Assembly: GCA_003217835.1 (NCBI GenBank)
Contig: QHMQ01000056.1
Coordinates: 1 to 18,141, forward strand
Direction: 5' to 3'
Source of the DNA: Verrucomicrobiota bacterium
GTDB taxonomy: Bacteria > Verrucomicrobiota > Verrucomicrobiia > Chthoniobacterales > UBA10450
DNA: 18,141 nucleotides
A program made the translations under genes and the position numbers. Below are positions 7,990 to 15,401 of the stretch, piece by piece (position 1 is the stretch's first letter; every line of letters starts with the position of its first letter). The notes beneath the pieces are model-generated. The model was not told where the DNA came from. It saw only the letters and a program-made list of their open reading frames with translations, and did no database searches.

Positions 7990-8463
7990 GTGGACTCCAA
8001 CGATCGACAAGGTGAGCCAAAGATCGGACCCGACTGGCCGCTGGCACGGTTTTTCCGCCTGATTCGTTTTTCTCACACGGCCTTTGCGCTCCCGTTTGCT
8101 CTTGGCGCACTTATCGTGGCCGCGAACGGCCGGCCCTCGCTACGAATCTTGTCGCTGGTCGTGACCTGCATGGTTTTTACACGAACGGCAGCGATGCTTT
8201 TCAATCGCCTGGTTGATTGGTCGCTCGATCAGCGCAATCCGCGTACTGCCTCGCGTCACCTTCTCGTTCCAAAATGGGTGGCAATTATCTTGCTCATGTT
8301 GAGTTCCGCCGGATTTATTTTGGCAGCAGCGGCAATCAATCGATTGACGTTCATGCTCGCGCCGATCGCTCTCGACTGGCGTTGGCGGTCGCGCCGATCG
8401 GTGCCTGGATCGCGCAGACAGGACAGATCGATCTTGCGCCGCTCATGCTGGGAGCCGGCGTGA
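7990..8463 (+). CDS. ubiA: UbiA-family prenyltransferase, N-terminal half (frameshifted gene)
   Basis: UbiA-family enzymes are membrane prenyltransferases of quinone biosynthesis; the MqnP group of the futalosine menaquinone route is the closest in wording. The start is GTG 7990. FSHTAFALPFALGALIVAA is the first membrane segment. TRTAAMLFNRLVDWSLDQRN at about 64-83 holds the first Asp-rich motif NxxxD (Asn72, Asp76), followed by NPRTASR. Membrane helices follow to about residue 128 (LAPIAL, ending at 8373). After that the frame reads arginine-rich nonsense to the stop. The homologous continuation LALAVAPIGAW begins at about 8376 in another frame. About 21 residues, normally including the SYTKRFT region, are missing between the two, so the gene is broken as written. 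Confidence 0.87.
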   Translation: MDSNDRQGEPKIGPDWPLARFFRLIRFSHTAFALPFALGALIVAANGRPSLRILSLVVTCMVFTRTAAMLFNRLVDWSLDQRNPRTASRHLLVPKWVAIILLMLSSAGFILAAAAINRLTFMLAPIALDWRWRSRRSVPGSRRQDRSILRRSCWEPA

Positions 8464-8810
8464 TCTGCTGGGTCGCGGGCTTTGATCTAATTTATGCAAC
8501 GCAGGATTATGATTTCGACCGGCGCGAAGGTATTCGGTCGCTTGTCGTGAAACTTGGCATCGCCCGCAGTCTCCGCCTGGCGCAATTCCTGCACCTCGCA
8601 ATGTTTGTCGCGCTGATCGTTTTCGGTATCACCGCGCAGCTTGGGCTAATTTATTACGGTGGAATGCCTCTCGTTGCCGCGGCACTTTTTTACGAACACA
8701 GAACTGCGAGCAAACTTGACCTGGGCGGAATCAATCGCGCCTTTTTCCAGAGCAACGCATTTGTAAGCGCCGTTTTCCTGGTCGCAGTCTGTATGGATCG
8801 ATGGGTTTAA
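8217..8810 (+). CDS. ubiA: UbiA-family prenyltransferase, C-terminal half (frameshifted gene)
   Basis: Real homology starts at about 8376 with LALAVAPIGAWIAQTG; the residues before that in this frame are a shadow of the first half. The segment VAGFDLIYATQDYDFDRREG contains the second Asp-rich motif (DxxxD) that binds the Mg-diphosphate of the prenyl donor, and IRSLVVKLGIARSLRLA follows as in MqnP/UbiA proteins. Two or three membrane helices then run to the end, with the usual late AFFQSNAFVS. With the first half it would make about 290 residues, normal for the family. On its own it lacks the first Asp motif and cannot be a working enzyme. It converges with rpiB, only four bases separating the stops. 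Confidence 0.87.
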   Translation: MVARSAQSAYCLASPSRSKMGGNYLAHVEFRRIYFGSSGNQSIDVHARADRSRLALAVAPIGAWIAQTGQIDLAPLMLGAGVICWVAGFDLIYATQDYDFDRREGIRSLVVKLGIARSLRLAQFLHLAMFVALIVFGITAQLGLIYYGGMPLVAAALFYEHRTASKLDLGGINRAFFQSNAFVSAVFLVAVCMDRWV

Positions 8811-8814
8811 CCGA

Positions 8815-9246
8815 TCACATCGCGTTCAACTGCGCGACACGCCTCTCGTGTCGGCCGCCGTCGAAAGGTGTTTCTAGCCAGATCCGCACAATCTTCAGTG
8901 CCAAATTTTCGGGGATCATGCGCTCACCGATGGAAAGAACGTTGGCGTCGTTGTGTTCTCGCGAAAGGCGCGCCGATTCTTCATTCCAGCACAGAGCGCA
9001 ACGCACGCCGTGCACTTTGTTTGCCACCATCGCTTCGCCGTTGCCCGAACCCCCGAATACAATCCCGCGTTCACACTCGCCGCGCGCGACGGCTTCCGCC
9101 GCCGGCCGGATGAAAAGCGGATAATCGACCGGTTCCTCATTAAACGTGCCGAAATCTTTCACCTCATGTCCGAGTGTGCCGAGCAACTCTTTCACTTTCT
9201 CTTTGTAACGAAAACCGGCGTGATCCGTTCCGAGGGAAATTTTCAT
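8815..9246 (-). CDS. rpiB: RpiB/LacA-LacB family sugar-phosphate isomerase (ribose-5-phosphate isomerase B)
   Basis: RpiB interconverts ribose 5-phosphate and ribulose 5-phosphate in the pentose phosphate pathway. The 143-residue length, start MKISLGTDHAGF with Asp8-His9, EHNDAN at 97-102 (His98, Asn99) and the late RHERR phosphate-binding arginines all fit. The catalytic loop reads GGSGNGE (65-71). It lacks the Cys of E. coli RpiB (CGTGIG) and has Glu71 in the place where Mycobacterium tuberculosis RpiB uses a Glu as catalytic base, so the Glu-type mechanism is expected. Other aldose-ketose isomerases in this family (LacAB, allose 6-phosphate isomerase) cannot be fully excluded. It lies 55 bases after the dnaJ-like gene on the same strand, so read-through is plausible. 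Confidence 0.92.
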   Translation of the reverse strand: MKISLGTDHAGFRYKEKVKELLGTLGHEVKDFGTFNEEPVDYPLFIRPAAEAVARGECERGIVFGGSGNGEAMVANKVHGVRCALCWNEESARLSREHNDANVLSIGERMIPENLALKIVRIWLETPFDGGRHERRVAQLNAM

Positions 9247-9301
9247 TCGACGTCTTTGTTAGATCACAGGGTCGAGCGCTGTCCAGAACAAGATCTCGAG
9301 C

Positions 9302-10255
9302 TTAGCCCCCGTGCAATTTGGCCAATTCGCTCCAGATTTCCCGCTCCCGCTCGGTTAGTTTTTTCGGCACATTCATTTGCACGACCACGTAAAGGTCCCC
9401 ACGTTTGCCAGAAATTCCGGGAAGAGCTTGTCCACGCAAACGGAAGCGTTGTCCGCCCTGTGTTCCTGGCGGAACTTTCAAGCGGACATTTCTGTCGACC
9501 GTTGGCACCTTCAGTTCTGTTCCAAGCACTGCTTGCCATGGCGCGATCTTCACCTCGTGAATCAAATCGCTTCCTTCAACTGTGAAATCGGGATGTCGCG
9601 CCAACCGAACACGTAAGAAGAGATCGCCGCTCTTGCCGCCGCGCGCTCCCGCCTCCCCCTGACCGGCGAGCCGGATGCGTTGGCCTTCATGAACTCCGCG
9701 CGGGATCTTGACTTGATAACTCTCCGTTTTGTTTGAACCCGCTCGGCGCAACGAAACTGTTCTTGTCGATCCATGGAGCGCCTCCTCGAGCGTAACCATG
9801 ATGTCCGCTTCGACGTCACTCCCGCGCGCGGCTGTTGCCTGATGTCCTCCGAATCCACCAAAAGCTGAACGCCCACGGCCACCTCCGAAAAACGTCTCGA
9901 AAAAATCGCTGAACCCGGTTCCGCCAAATTCGAATTCGACTCCGCCGTCGCCGCCTCCGTATTGATAAAATCCTCCGCTAGGCTGCTGCGCGCCCCATCC
10001 CGGAGGCGGCTGAAATCCACCTGGCTGATTCCAATCTGCGCCAAGCTGATCATATTTCTTTCGCTTTTCCGGATCGCTCAGGACTTCGTACGCCTCATTG
10101 ATTTGCTTGAACTTTTCCTCGGCGGCCGCTTTGTCCTTCGCGACATCGGGATGATGTTTCCGCGCCAGCTTGCGAAAGGCGGTCCGAATCTCATCTTCGC
10201 TCGCCGTTTTTTGGACGCCGAGTGTTTCGTAATAATCTCTAAACTGCACCGCCAT
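9302..10255 (-). CDS. cbpA: CbpA-type DnaJ co-chaperone (type B, no zinc finger)
   Basis: This is a J-domain co-chaperone that stimulates DnaK ATPase and delivers misfolded protein. The J domain spans residues 5-70 with HPD at 35-37 and the helix IV stretch AYEVLSDPEKRKKYDQLG. A Gly/Phe-rich linker (about 75-150) follows with no CxxCxGxG zinc fingers, so it is a type B (CbpA/DnaJB-like) protein. Two beta-sandwich substrate-binding domains follow, with VTLEEALHGSTRTVSL, KIPRGVHEGQRIRLAGQG and RGDLYVVV. I chose ATG 10255, where the J domain starts naturally and an AAGG lies a few bases upstream; a longer frame to 10291 adds twelve residues unlike the family. Length of 317 residues is normal. 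It diverges from the DUF2905 gene. Confidence 0.95.
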   Translation of the reverse strand: MAVQFRDYYETLGVQKTASEDEIRTAFRKLARKHHPDVAKDKAAAEEKFKQINEAYEVLSDPEKRKKYDQLGADWNQPGGFQPPPGWGAQQPSGGFYQYGGGDGGVEFEFGGTGFSDFFETFFGGGRGRSAFGGFGGHQATAARGSDVEADIMVTLEEALHGSTRTVSLRRAGSNKTESYQVKIPRGVHEGQRIRLAGQGEAGARGGKSGDLFLRVRLARHPDFTVEGSDLIHEVKIAPWQAVLGTELKVPTVDRNVRLKVPPGTQGGQRFRLRGQALPGISGKRGDLYVVVQMNVPKKLTEREREIWSELAKLHGG

Positions 10256-10340
10256 CGCCTTGAATCTCTTCGCACGGCTCGCGCGACGCAACTATCCGCT
10301 TCCATTTGCCCTGAATTAAGTTCTCGAAGACAATCTGGCG
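10256..10340. promoter_or_regulatory. Divergent intergenic region between cbpA and the DUF2905 gene
   Basis: This gap of 85 bases lies between two gene starts facing away from each other and should hold both promoters. I looked for a heat-shock-type element (CIRCE or sigma-32-like boxes) because of the dnaJ-like gene and saw none I would defend. Confidence 0.3.
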
Positions 10341-10553
10341 ATGCGGGAAATGGGAAAGTTTTTGGTGATTATTGGCGTCGTGATTGCGGTGATCGGGTTG
10401 GTTTTCTGGGGCGGCTTTGCGCCGAAATGGTTGGGGCGATTGCCTGGCGACATCCGGATCGAGCGCGGCAACTCGGCGTTTTATTTTCCCATCGTCACCT
10501 GCATAATTCTCAGCATTCTACTGAGTTTGTTATTGTCGATCTTTCGACGGTGA
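10341..10553 (+). CDS. DUF2905 small membrane protein
   Basis: This 70-residue protein has two predicted membrane helices. The first is FLVIIGVVIAVIGLVFWGG (about 7-25) and the second lies around residues 50-67 (IVTCIILSILLSLLLSIF). Between them is the signature LGRLPGDIRIERGN, which identifies DUF2905. The second helix is followed by the usual terminal Arg-Arg. The function of the family is unknown. ATG 10341 is used; ATG 10350 (MGKFLVI) matches the family start just as well and may be the true one. It is 12 bases upstream of the uracil-DNA glycosylase gene, so the two are probably co-transcribed. Confidence 0.9.
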   Translation: MREMGKFLVIIGVVIAVIGLVFWGGFAPKWLGRLPGDIRIERGNSAFYFPIVTCIILSILLSLLLSIFRR

Positions 10554-10565
10554 TCATTCTTTGAA

Positions 10566-11234
10566 ATGGTCAACCATTCGCGGACTCAGGCTCGTCTCGG
10601 AGATCACGTCACTCATCTCATGCAGTGTCGACGCTGCCCGCGCATGCAATCGACACCGATTTCAGGAGGCGTGGTTGTCAGCGATGTCATGCTAATTGGT
10701 CAGGCGCCGGGACCAAGAGAGCCGGTTTTGCAACGTCCGTTCGCGCATACCGCGGGGCGTACCCTCTTTCAGTGGTTCGGGAAATTCTGCGGCCTCGCTG
10801 AATCAACCGTTAGATCGACAATTTACTTCGCGGCGGTGTGCCGATGTTTTCCCGGGAAAACTCCGAGCGGCGGTGATCGTGTTCCTGCACCGGATGAAAT
10901 TCACAATTGCTCGTCTTGGATGGATGAAGAGATCAAAATCTTGCGACCGCGACTGATCATTCCCGTGGGCAGATTAGCTATCGCGCAGTTCATCAATTGC
11001 CCGAAGCTGGACGAAGTCATCGGCCGAAAATTCCGCGTTGAACGCGCACAACATCGATTCGATCTGATCCCTTTGCCGCATCCCTCGGGCGCATCGCCGT
11101 GGCCCAAAATTCCACCTGGCAAGGGACTGACTGAACGCGCGCTGCGCAAAATCGCCCTGCACCCCACGATTGCCGACTTGGTAGACCGCGACCGCCGATC
11201 GCCGAAATTGACCTCAATCGCGCGCTCGCCTTAG
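10566..11234 (+). CDS. Uracil-DNA glycosylase superfamily protein, Fe-S (family 4/5-like)
   Basis: Uracil-DNA glycosylases remove uracil from DNA to start base excision repair. This 222-residue protein has motif 1 GQAPGPRE at 45-52, the FAHTAGRTLFQWF stretch at 59-71, and the C-terminal motif PHPSGASPW at 171-179. Cys21 and Cys24 (CRRC), one of Cys92/Cys94 and Cys115 give the CxxC-xn-C-xn-C pattern expected for a 4Fe-4S cluster. The spacing between the last two cysteines is longer than the usual 14-17 because of an insert around KTPSGGDR. Motif 1 ends GPRE rather than the GExE of classical family 4 enzymes, so the exact family and substrate range are open. It sits between DUF2905 (12 bases) and pepF (14 bases) in an apparent operon. 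Confidence 0.85.
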   Translation: MVNHSRTQARLGDHVTHLMQCRRCPRMQSTPISGGVVVSDVMLIGQAPGPREPVLQRPFAHTAGRTLFQWFGKFCGLAESTVRSTIYFAAVCRCFPGKTPSGGDRVPAPDEIHNCSSWMDEEIKILRPRLIIPVGRLAIAQFINCPKLDEVIGRKFRVERAQHRFDLIPLPHPSGASPWPKIPPGKGLTERALRKIALHPTIADLVDRDRRSPKLTSIARSP

Positions 11235-11248
11235 TACGCCGTTTCTTG

Positions 11249-13051
11249 ATGGACGAATTAAAAATACCAACACGCTCCGAAATTCCCCAATCGGATAAAT
11301 GGGACCTGACGGGTCTTTTTGCTGACGTGGGGAAGTGGCAGGAAGCTTTTATTTGGGTCCAAACAACGTATCCGCGGCTGAAAGAATGGAGGGGCAAGCT
11401 CAGCGCCTCGCCCCAAAGCCTTGTTGATTGTCTTGAATTTGAAAAGGCGCTCGAGGTGAAACTTGAGCGCCTTTATCACTTCGCATCCCTTCAACTGGCC
11501 GAGGACAGCGCGAACAATGAACACCTCGCGCGGATCGGGCAGATCCAAAATCTGATGACAAAGATCGCGGAAGCGGGTGCATTCGTTACCCCGGAAATCC
11601 AGGCGATCGACGACGAAACTTTCGCAAAGTTCATTGTCGCTCCGGCGCTGGCGGATTGGCGGATCAAACTCCACAAAATTCGGAGAATGAAGCCGCACGT
11701 GCTTTCCGAACCGGAGGAACGCATTCTCGCGTTAGGAAGGGTCGCCCTTAGCGGGTACGACGACATGTTCTCGCAGCTCACGGATGTGGACATGAAGTTC
11801 GGCGTGTTAACCGATGAAACCGGACGCGAGAGGCCGCTGACGCAAAGTTCTTTCAGCTCGTTTTTGGTAAAACGCGATCCCGAATTGCGCAAACGCGCTT
11901 TTCATCAATTCTACGCCGAATTCCAAGATCATCAGTACACGCTCGCTGCAGCATTGGCTTATTCGGTGAAGGCTGACATCTTTCGCGCGCGCGCCCGGCG
12001 TTACTCATCCGCTCTCGAAGCGGCACTCTTCCCTGACGACGTGCCGGTTTCCGTTTATGACGGATTGATCACCTCCGTCCGCGCAAACCTGAAACCGCTT
12101 TTTCGGTACTTCGAATTGCGCCGGCGAGTGCTCGGTTTGCCCGAGTTGCATCATTACGACACTTACGTGCCGCTCGTTTCGGAAGTCGAAACGCGCGTCA
12201 CTTTTGATCAAGCCGTCGAACATGTTCTCGTCGCGCTTGCTCCGCTTGGAAAAGAATATATCGATGTTCTGGCCAGGGGTTTACGCGGCCGTTGGTGCGA
12301 CCGCTACGAAACAAAAGGCAAACGTAGCGGCGCGTTTTCATCCGGAAGTTATGGCGCGCCGCCCTATATTCTCTTGAATTATCAGGACGACGTCTTCGCC
12401 GACGTTTACACGCTGGCGCACGAAGCCGGCCACTCGATGCACACTTGGTTTTCTCAAAAGTCGCAGAGCTTTCAGGATTATGAGTACCCGATTTTTTTGG
12501 CCGAGGTTGCATCGACATTCAACGAAGAGTTGCTCACCCATTATTTCCTCGAACAAACAAGCGATCCGAAGATGCGCGCTTATATCATCAATCGACAGAT
12601 CGACGATCTTCGCGGCACGCTCTTTCGGCAGACGATGTTTGCCGAGTTTGAGAAGATCATCCACGCGGTCGAGGAAAGCGGCGACGCGCTCACGCTCGAC
12701 GTTTTCAAATCGCAGTATCGCAAACTTCTCGAGGGCTACTTCGCGGAAAATTTCGTTCTCGATCCGCAGCTTGATCTGGAATGCTTGCGCATTCCGCATT
12801 TCTACAGCGCATTCTATGTTTATAAGTATGCGACCGGAATTTCTGCCGCCGTTGCGCTTTCGGAACGCGTTCTCTCCGGCAAATCCGGCAGCGTAGATGC
12901 ATATCTAAACTTCCTGCGCTCCGGCGGCTCGAAGTTCCCGCTCGAAGCGCTCAAGATCGCTGGCGTGGACATGGCAACACCGGCACCAATAGAGAGCACG
13001 CTGAAATTATTTGAGCGACGGCTGGACGAGCTCGAATCGCTCTTGCTGTAG
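11249..13051 (+). CDS. pepF: Oligoendopeptidase F (M3 family metallopeptidase)
   Basis: PepF is a cytoplasmic zinc peptidase that cuts oligopeptides of roughly 7-17 residues. The protein has 600 residues, normal for the family. The N-terminal M3 helical domain spans about 20-200. The zinc site is HEAGH at residues 391-395, and Glu419 in AEVASTF, 24 residues later, is the expected third ligand. GSYGAPPYILLNYQ shortly before the zinc site and RIPHFYSAFYVYKYATG near residues 512-528 are family signatures involved in substrate contact. I use ATG 11249; a TTG directly before it (11246) is the alternative. It follows the glycosylase gene by 14 bases and precedes an EstB-like gene by about 20, so co-transcription is likely. 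No signal peptide is seen. Confidence 0.95.
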   Translation: MDELKIPTRSEIPQSDKWDLTGLFADVGKWQEAFIWVQTTYPRLKEWRGKLSASPQSLVDCLEFEKALEVKLERLYHFASLQLAEDSANNEHLARIGQIQNLMTKIAEAGAFVTPEIQAIDDETFAKFIVAPALADWRIKLHKIRRMKPHVLSEPEERILALGRVALSGYDDMFSQLTDVDMKFGVLTDETGRERPLTQSSFSSFLVKRDPELRKRAFHQFYAEFQDHQYTLAAALAYSVKADIFRARARRYSSALEAALFPDDVPVSVYDGLITSVRANLKPLFRYFELRRRVLGLPELHHYDTYVPLVSEVETRVTFDQAVEHVLVALAPLGKEYIDVLARGLRGRWCDRYETKGKRSGAFSSGSYGAPPYILLNYQDDVFADVYTLAHEAGHSMHTWFSQKSQSFQDYEYPIFLAEVASTFNEELLTHYFLEQTSDPKMRAYIINRQIDDLRGTLFRQTMFAEFEKIIHAVEESGDALTLDVFKSQYRKLLEGYFAENFVLDPQLDLECLRIPHFYSAFYVYKYATGISAAVALSERVLSGKSGSVDAYLNFLRSGGSKFPLEALKIAGVDMATPAPIESTLKLFERRLDELESLLL

Positions 13052-13060
13052 CAAAAATAA

Positions 13061-13077
13061 GGACATGGAGGATGTCC
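13061..13077 (+). promoter_or_regulatory. Small hairpin with GGAGG loop over a start codon
   Basis: GGACAT and ATGTCC form a perfect six-base stem around the loop GGAGG. The ATG of the right arm is the proposed start codon of the serine hydrolase gene. The GGAGG touches the ATG, too close for normal ribosome binding. It may be chance, or it may set translation of the downstream gene after pepF. Confidence 0.25.
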
Positions 13078-14292
13078 ATCCAAAATTCCAGAATGAAATT
13101 GGACGCGGAGGAACTGGAGAATCGAATCGCGTCACTTTTTGAGGTTCCATCGATGCAACTGAAACCAAGCGAACTTCGCGAGCGCTTGGAGCTGCTCTTT
13201 TGCGAAAACTTCGAAAAATTTGGTGAATTGGGTGCCGCCGTTTCAGTTTGGCAAAATGGCAAATCAGTTGTCGATCTCTATGGCGGTTTCTGTGATGTGC
13301 GTCGCGAGCATCCATGGGCGTCAGATACGATCGCTCTCATCTGGTCCGCGACGAAGGGACTGGGTAGCGCGTGCGTACTGCACGTCTTGCAGGAACATGA
13401 GATCGACATCTCCCAACGCGTGACTGAGTTCTGGCCGGAGTTCGCGCAATCCGGCAAAGAAAAGATCACGCTCCGACAGCTGCTTTCGCATCAAGCTGGG
13501 CTTTGTGCACTGGATCGACGAGTCGATGTGCTTGACTACAGCGCGGTCATTCGAGCGCTCGAAGCGCAGAGACCGCTGTGGCCGCCCGGGACGGCGCATG
13601 GTTATCATGCCCGGACGTTCGGCTTTCTCCTCGATGAACTTGTTCGGCGCATCGCTGGGAAACGGCTGGCAGAGTACTGGCGAGAAGTCTTTGGCCAGCC
13701 TCTCAAACTCGACCTTTGGATCGGTTTGCCCGAAAAAGAGAATCCTCGCGTGGCGACGATGTATGCTGCAAAAGCCGGCAAACCGCCGGAACCGAAACAA
13801 TTTTATGTCGATTTAATCACGCCCGGCACGCTGGCGCGCAAAACATTTACTTCACCTTACGGATTGCATGCGGTCAGCGCGATGAACAATCCCGCAATCC
13901 GCGCGCAACCGATTGTTTCTTTTGGCGGAATTGGGAGTGCTGGGGCGCTGGCAAAATTCTATTCCATGCTTGCGAACGGCGGCGAGCTCGAAGGACAACA
14001 CTTCTTCTCACCGGAAACTTTGCGTTGGATGACAACAACGCTGACTGATGGAATCGACCGCGTCTTTCAAATACCGACTGCGTTTTCCGCTGGCTTTATG
14101 AAAAATGCGCGGAACGCAAGTCGACGAATTTTCGGCACATCGATGGCATTTGGGCATCCCGGCGCGGGCGGCAGCCATGCGTTCGCCGACCCGGAGAATA
14201 AAATCAGCTTCGCTTACGTTATGAACCAAATGGAGCAATCGCTCCTGCCCAACGAAAAATCATTGCGGCTCGTGGACGCGATTTACAGCTAG
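13072..14292 (+). CDS. EstB-like serine hydrolase, beta-lactamase family (class C fold)
   Basis: This is a penicillin-binding-protein-like serine esterase or hydrolase of 406 residues. SATK at 92-95 is the SxxK nucleophile motif, Tyr178 in YHA stands where the family has the YxN/YAN tyrosine, and HPGAGG from His362 takes the place of the KTG box, as in EstB-type esterases. GELGAAVSVWQNGKSVVDLYGG is the usual first beta strand region. No signal peptide is seen, so it is probably cytoplasmic and not a resistance enzyme. Substrate is unknown; ester or peptide hydrolysis are both possible. ATG 13072 is taken as start, but ATG 13093 or ATG 13153 (MQLKPSELRERL) would leave the domain intact. It lies about 20 bases after pepF. 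Confidence 0.88.
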   Translation: MSIQNSRMKLDAEELENRIASLFEVPSMQLKPSELRERLELLFCENFEKFGELGAAVSVWQNGKSVVDLYGGFCDVRREHPWASDTIALIWSATKGLGSACVLHVLQEHEIDISQRVTEFWPEFAQSGKEKITLRQLLSHQAGLCALDRRVDVLDYSAVIRALEAQRPLWPPGTAHGYHARTFGFLLDELVRRIAGKRLAEYWREVFGQPLKLDLWIGLPEKENPRVATMYAAKAGKPPEPKQFYVDLITPGTLARKTFTSPYGLHAVSAMNNPAIRAQPIVSFGGIGSAGALAKFYSMLANGGELEGQHFFSPETLRWMTTTLTDGIDRVFQIPTAFSAGFMKNARNASRRIFGTSMAFGHPGAGGSHAFADPENKISFAYVMNQMEQSLLPNEKSLRLVDAIYS

Positions 14293-14336
14293 GACGCGAT
14301 TGAGTGAACGAAAGCGAACGAGCCAACGGAGTTTAC

Positions 14337-14756
14337 CTATTGGCCCATAATCGTGATCCAAATCTTGCGTCGGTGTGGGGCGCGGCGGTGCTCAAAGAGA
14401 AAAATTCCCTGCCAGGTCCCGAGCTGCATTTTCCCATCTACAATTGGGATGATCTCGCTTGTTCGCGTCAAAACCATTCGGATATGTGAAGGCATGTCAT
14501 CGCCGCCTTCCGAGCCGTGGGTGAAGTAATCGGCATCTTCCGGAACCAGGCGGTTAAAGAATTCCTCCAGGTCGCGTCGCGCGGTCGGGTCGGCGTTCTC
14601 CATCATAATTAAGCTGCAACTGGTATGCTGAACAAAGATTGTGACCGTACCATTGCGCAGGCCGCATTTATCAATCTTTGCCTGAATATCGTCGGTGATT
14701 TCGTACGTGCCCTTGCCGTCCGTGCGCACTTCGAATTGTTCCTGGTGAATAAGCAT
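14337..14756 (-). CDS. yjbQ: YjbQ family protein (UPF0047)
   Basis: This is a small cytoplasmic protein of 139 residues. VQHTSCSL at 42-49, ENADP at 53-57, DDMPSHIR at 86-93, LGTWQGIFLFEHRRAP around 112-127 and the final basic HRRK are the complete family signature, including the conserved His of QHTS. E. coli YjbQ has weak thiamine-phosphate synthase activity and has been linked to thiamin salvage, but the physiological job of the family is not settled. ATG 14756 fits the family start MLIHQEQFEV; the frame also allows a start at 14795 with 13 unrelated residues. The gene converges on the EstB-like gene (44 bases between stops) and diverges from hpt. Confidence 0.93.
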   Translation of the reverse strand: MLIHQEQFEVRTDGKGTYEITDDIQAKIDKCGLRNGTVTIFVQHTSCSLIMMENADPTARRDLEEFFNRLVPEDADYFTHGSEGGDDMPSHIRMVLTRTSEIIPIVDGKMQLGTWQGIFLFEHRRAPHRRKIWITIMGQ

Positions 14757-14846
14757 ACGATTCTGCGGCACAAAAATAGCATCGACAGAAAACATAGTCG
14801 CGCGTTGATCTTTGCCGGAGCTGATGGCCTAATAACTTACTTGTCG
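14757..14846. promoter_or_regulatory. Divergent intergenic region between yjbQ and hpt
   Basis: Ninety bases lie between two starts facing away from each other. Promoters for both are expected, but I cannot point to convincing boxes. Confidence 0.25.
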
Positions 14847-15392
14847 ATGCAAGGTGATCTCGAGCGGGTGCTGTTTGATGAGCCGGCAATTCACCGGCGA
14901 CTGGACCGAGATCGCCGCACAAATTTCGAATGATTATCGCAATCGCGTATTGACTGTAATTGCTGTTTAAACGGGACCTTAATTTTCGTGGCAGACTTGC
15001 TGCGGCGGATCCCACTTCCATTGCAATTCGATTGTCTGAGTGTGGTGAGTTACCATGGTCAAGCGCAATCCAGCAGCGAGGTAATTTTCAGGCAGGTCGG
15101 CCTGCCCGACGTGGCCCATCGGCATATCCTTATTCTAGATGACATTCTGAATAGCGGTCGCACGCTAGCGGCTATTCGCGAGAAATTGGAAACAGCTAAC
15201 CCGCGCAGCATCCGCATTTGCGTTTTGCTTAGCAAAAAGAAAGAACGCTCACGGCAGGTCGATGCAGATTACGTCGGCTTTGAAATCGAAGACGAATTTG
15301 TGATCGGTGACGGGCTGGATTTTATGGAACAGTATCGCAACCTTCCCTATATTGGCGTACTGCGAAGGGAATTGATTGCCCAACTCACCTGA
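14847..15392 (+). CDS. hpt: Hypoxanthine phosphoribosyltransferase with two compensating frameshifts
   Basis: HPRT joins hypoxanthine or guanine to PRPP in purine salvage. The C-terminal part is intact: ADLLRRIPLPLQFD, the PRPP loop ILILDDILNSGRTL, and FVIGDGLDFMEQYRNLPYIG. The N-terminal part needs two corrections. From ATG 14847 the frame reads MQGDLERVLFDEPAIHRRLD (to 14906), then shifts by one extra base at 14906/14907. The next frame reads EIAAQISNDYRNRVLTVIAV (14908-14967) and runs into TAA. One T added to the TTT at 14966-14968 restores LNGTLIFVAD in the first frame. All three pieces together give a normal HPRT of about 181 residues. As written, only the portion from about 14988 (GTG) is open, which lacks the conserved LNG loop. 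A sequence error is the simplest reading; a recent pseudogene is possible. moaD follows after nine bases. Confidence 0.88.
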
Positions 15393-15401
15393 TCCAGGCC
15401 G

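Noticed and set aside
9562..10053. Minus-strand frame of 163 codons inside cbpA
   Set aside because: It is out of frame with the DnaJ-like gene and has no recognisable domain.
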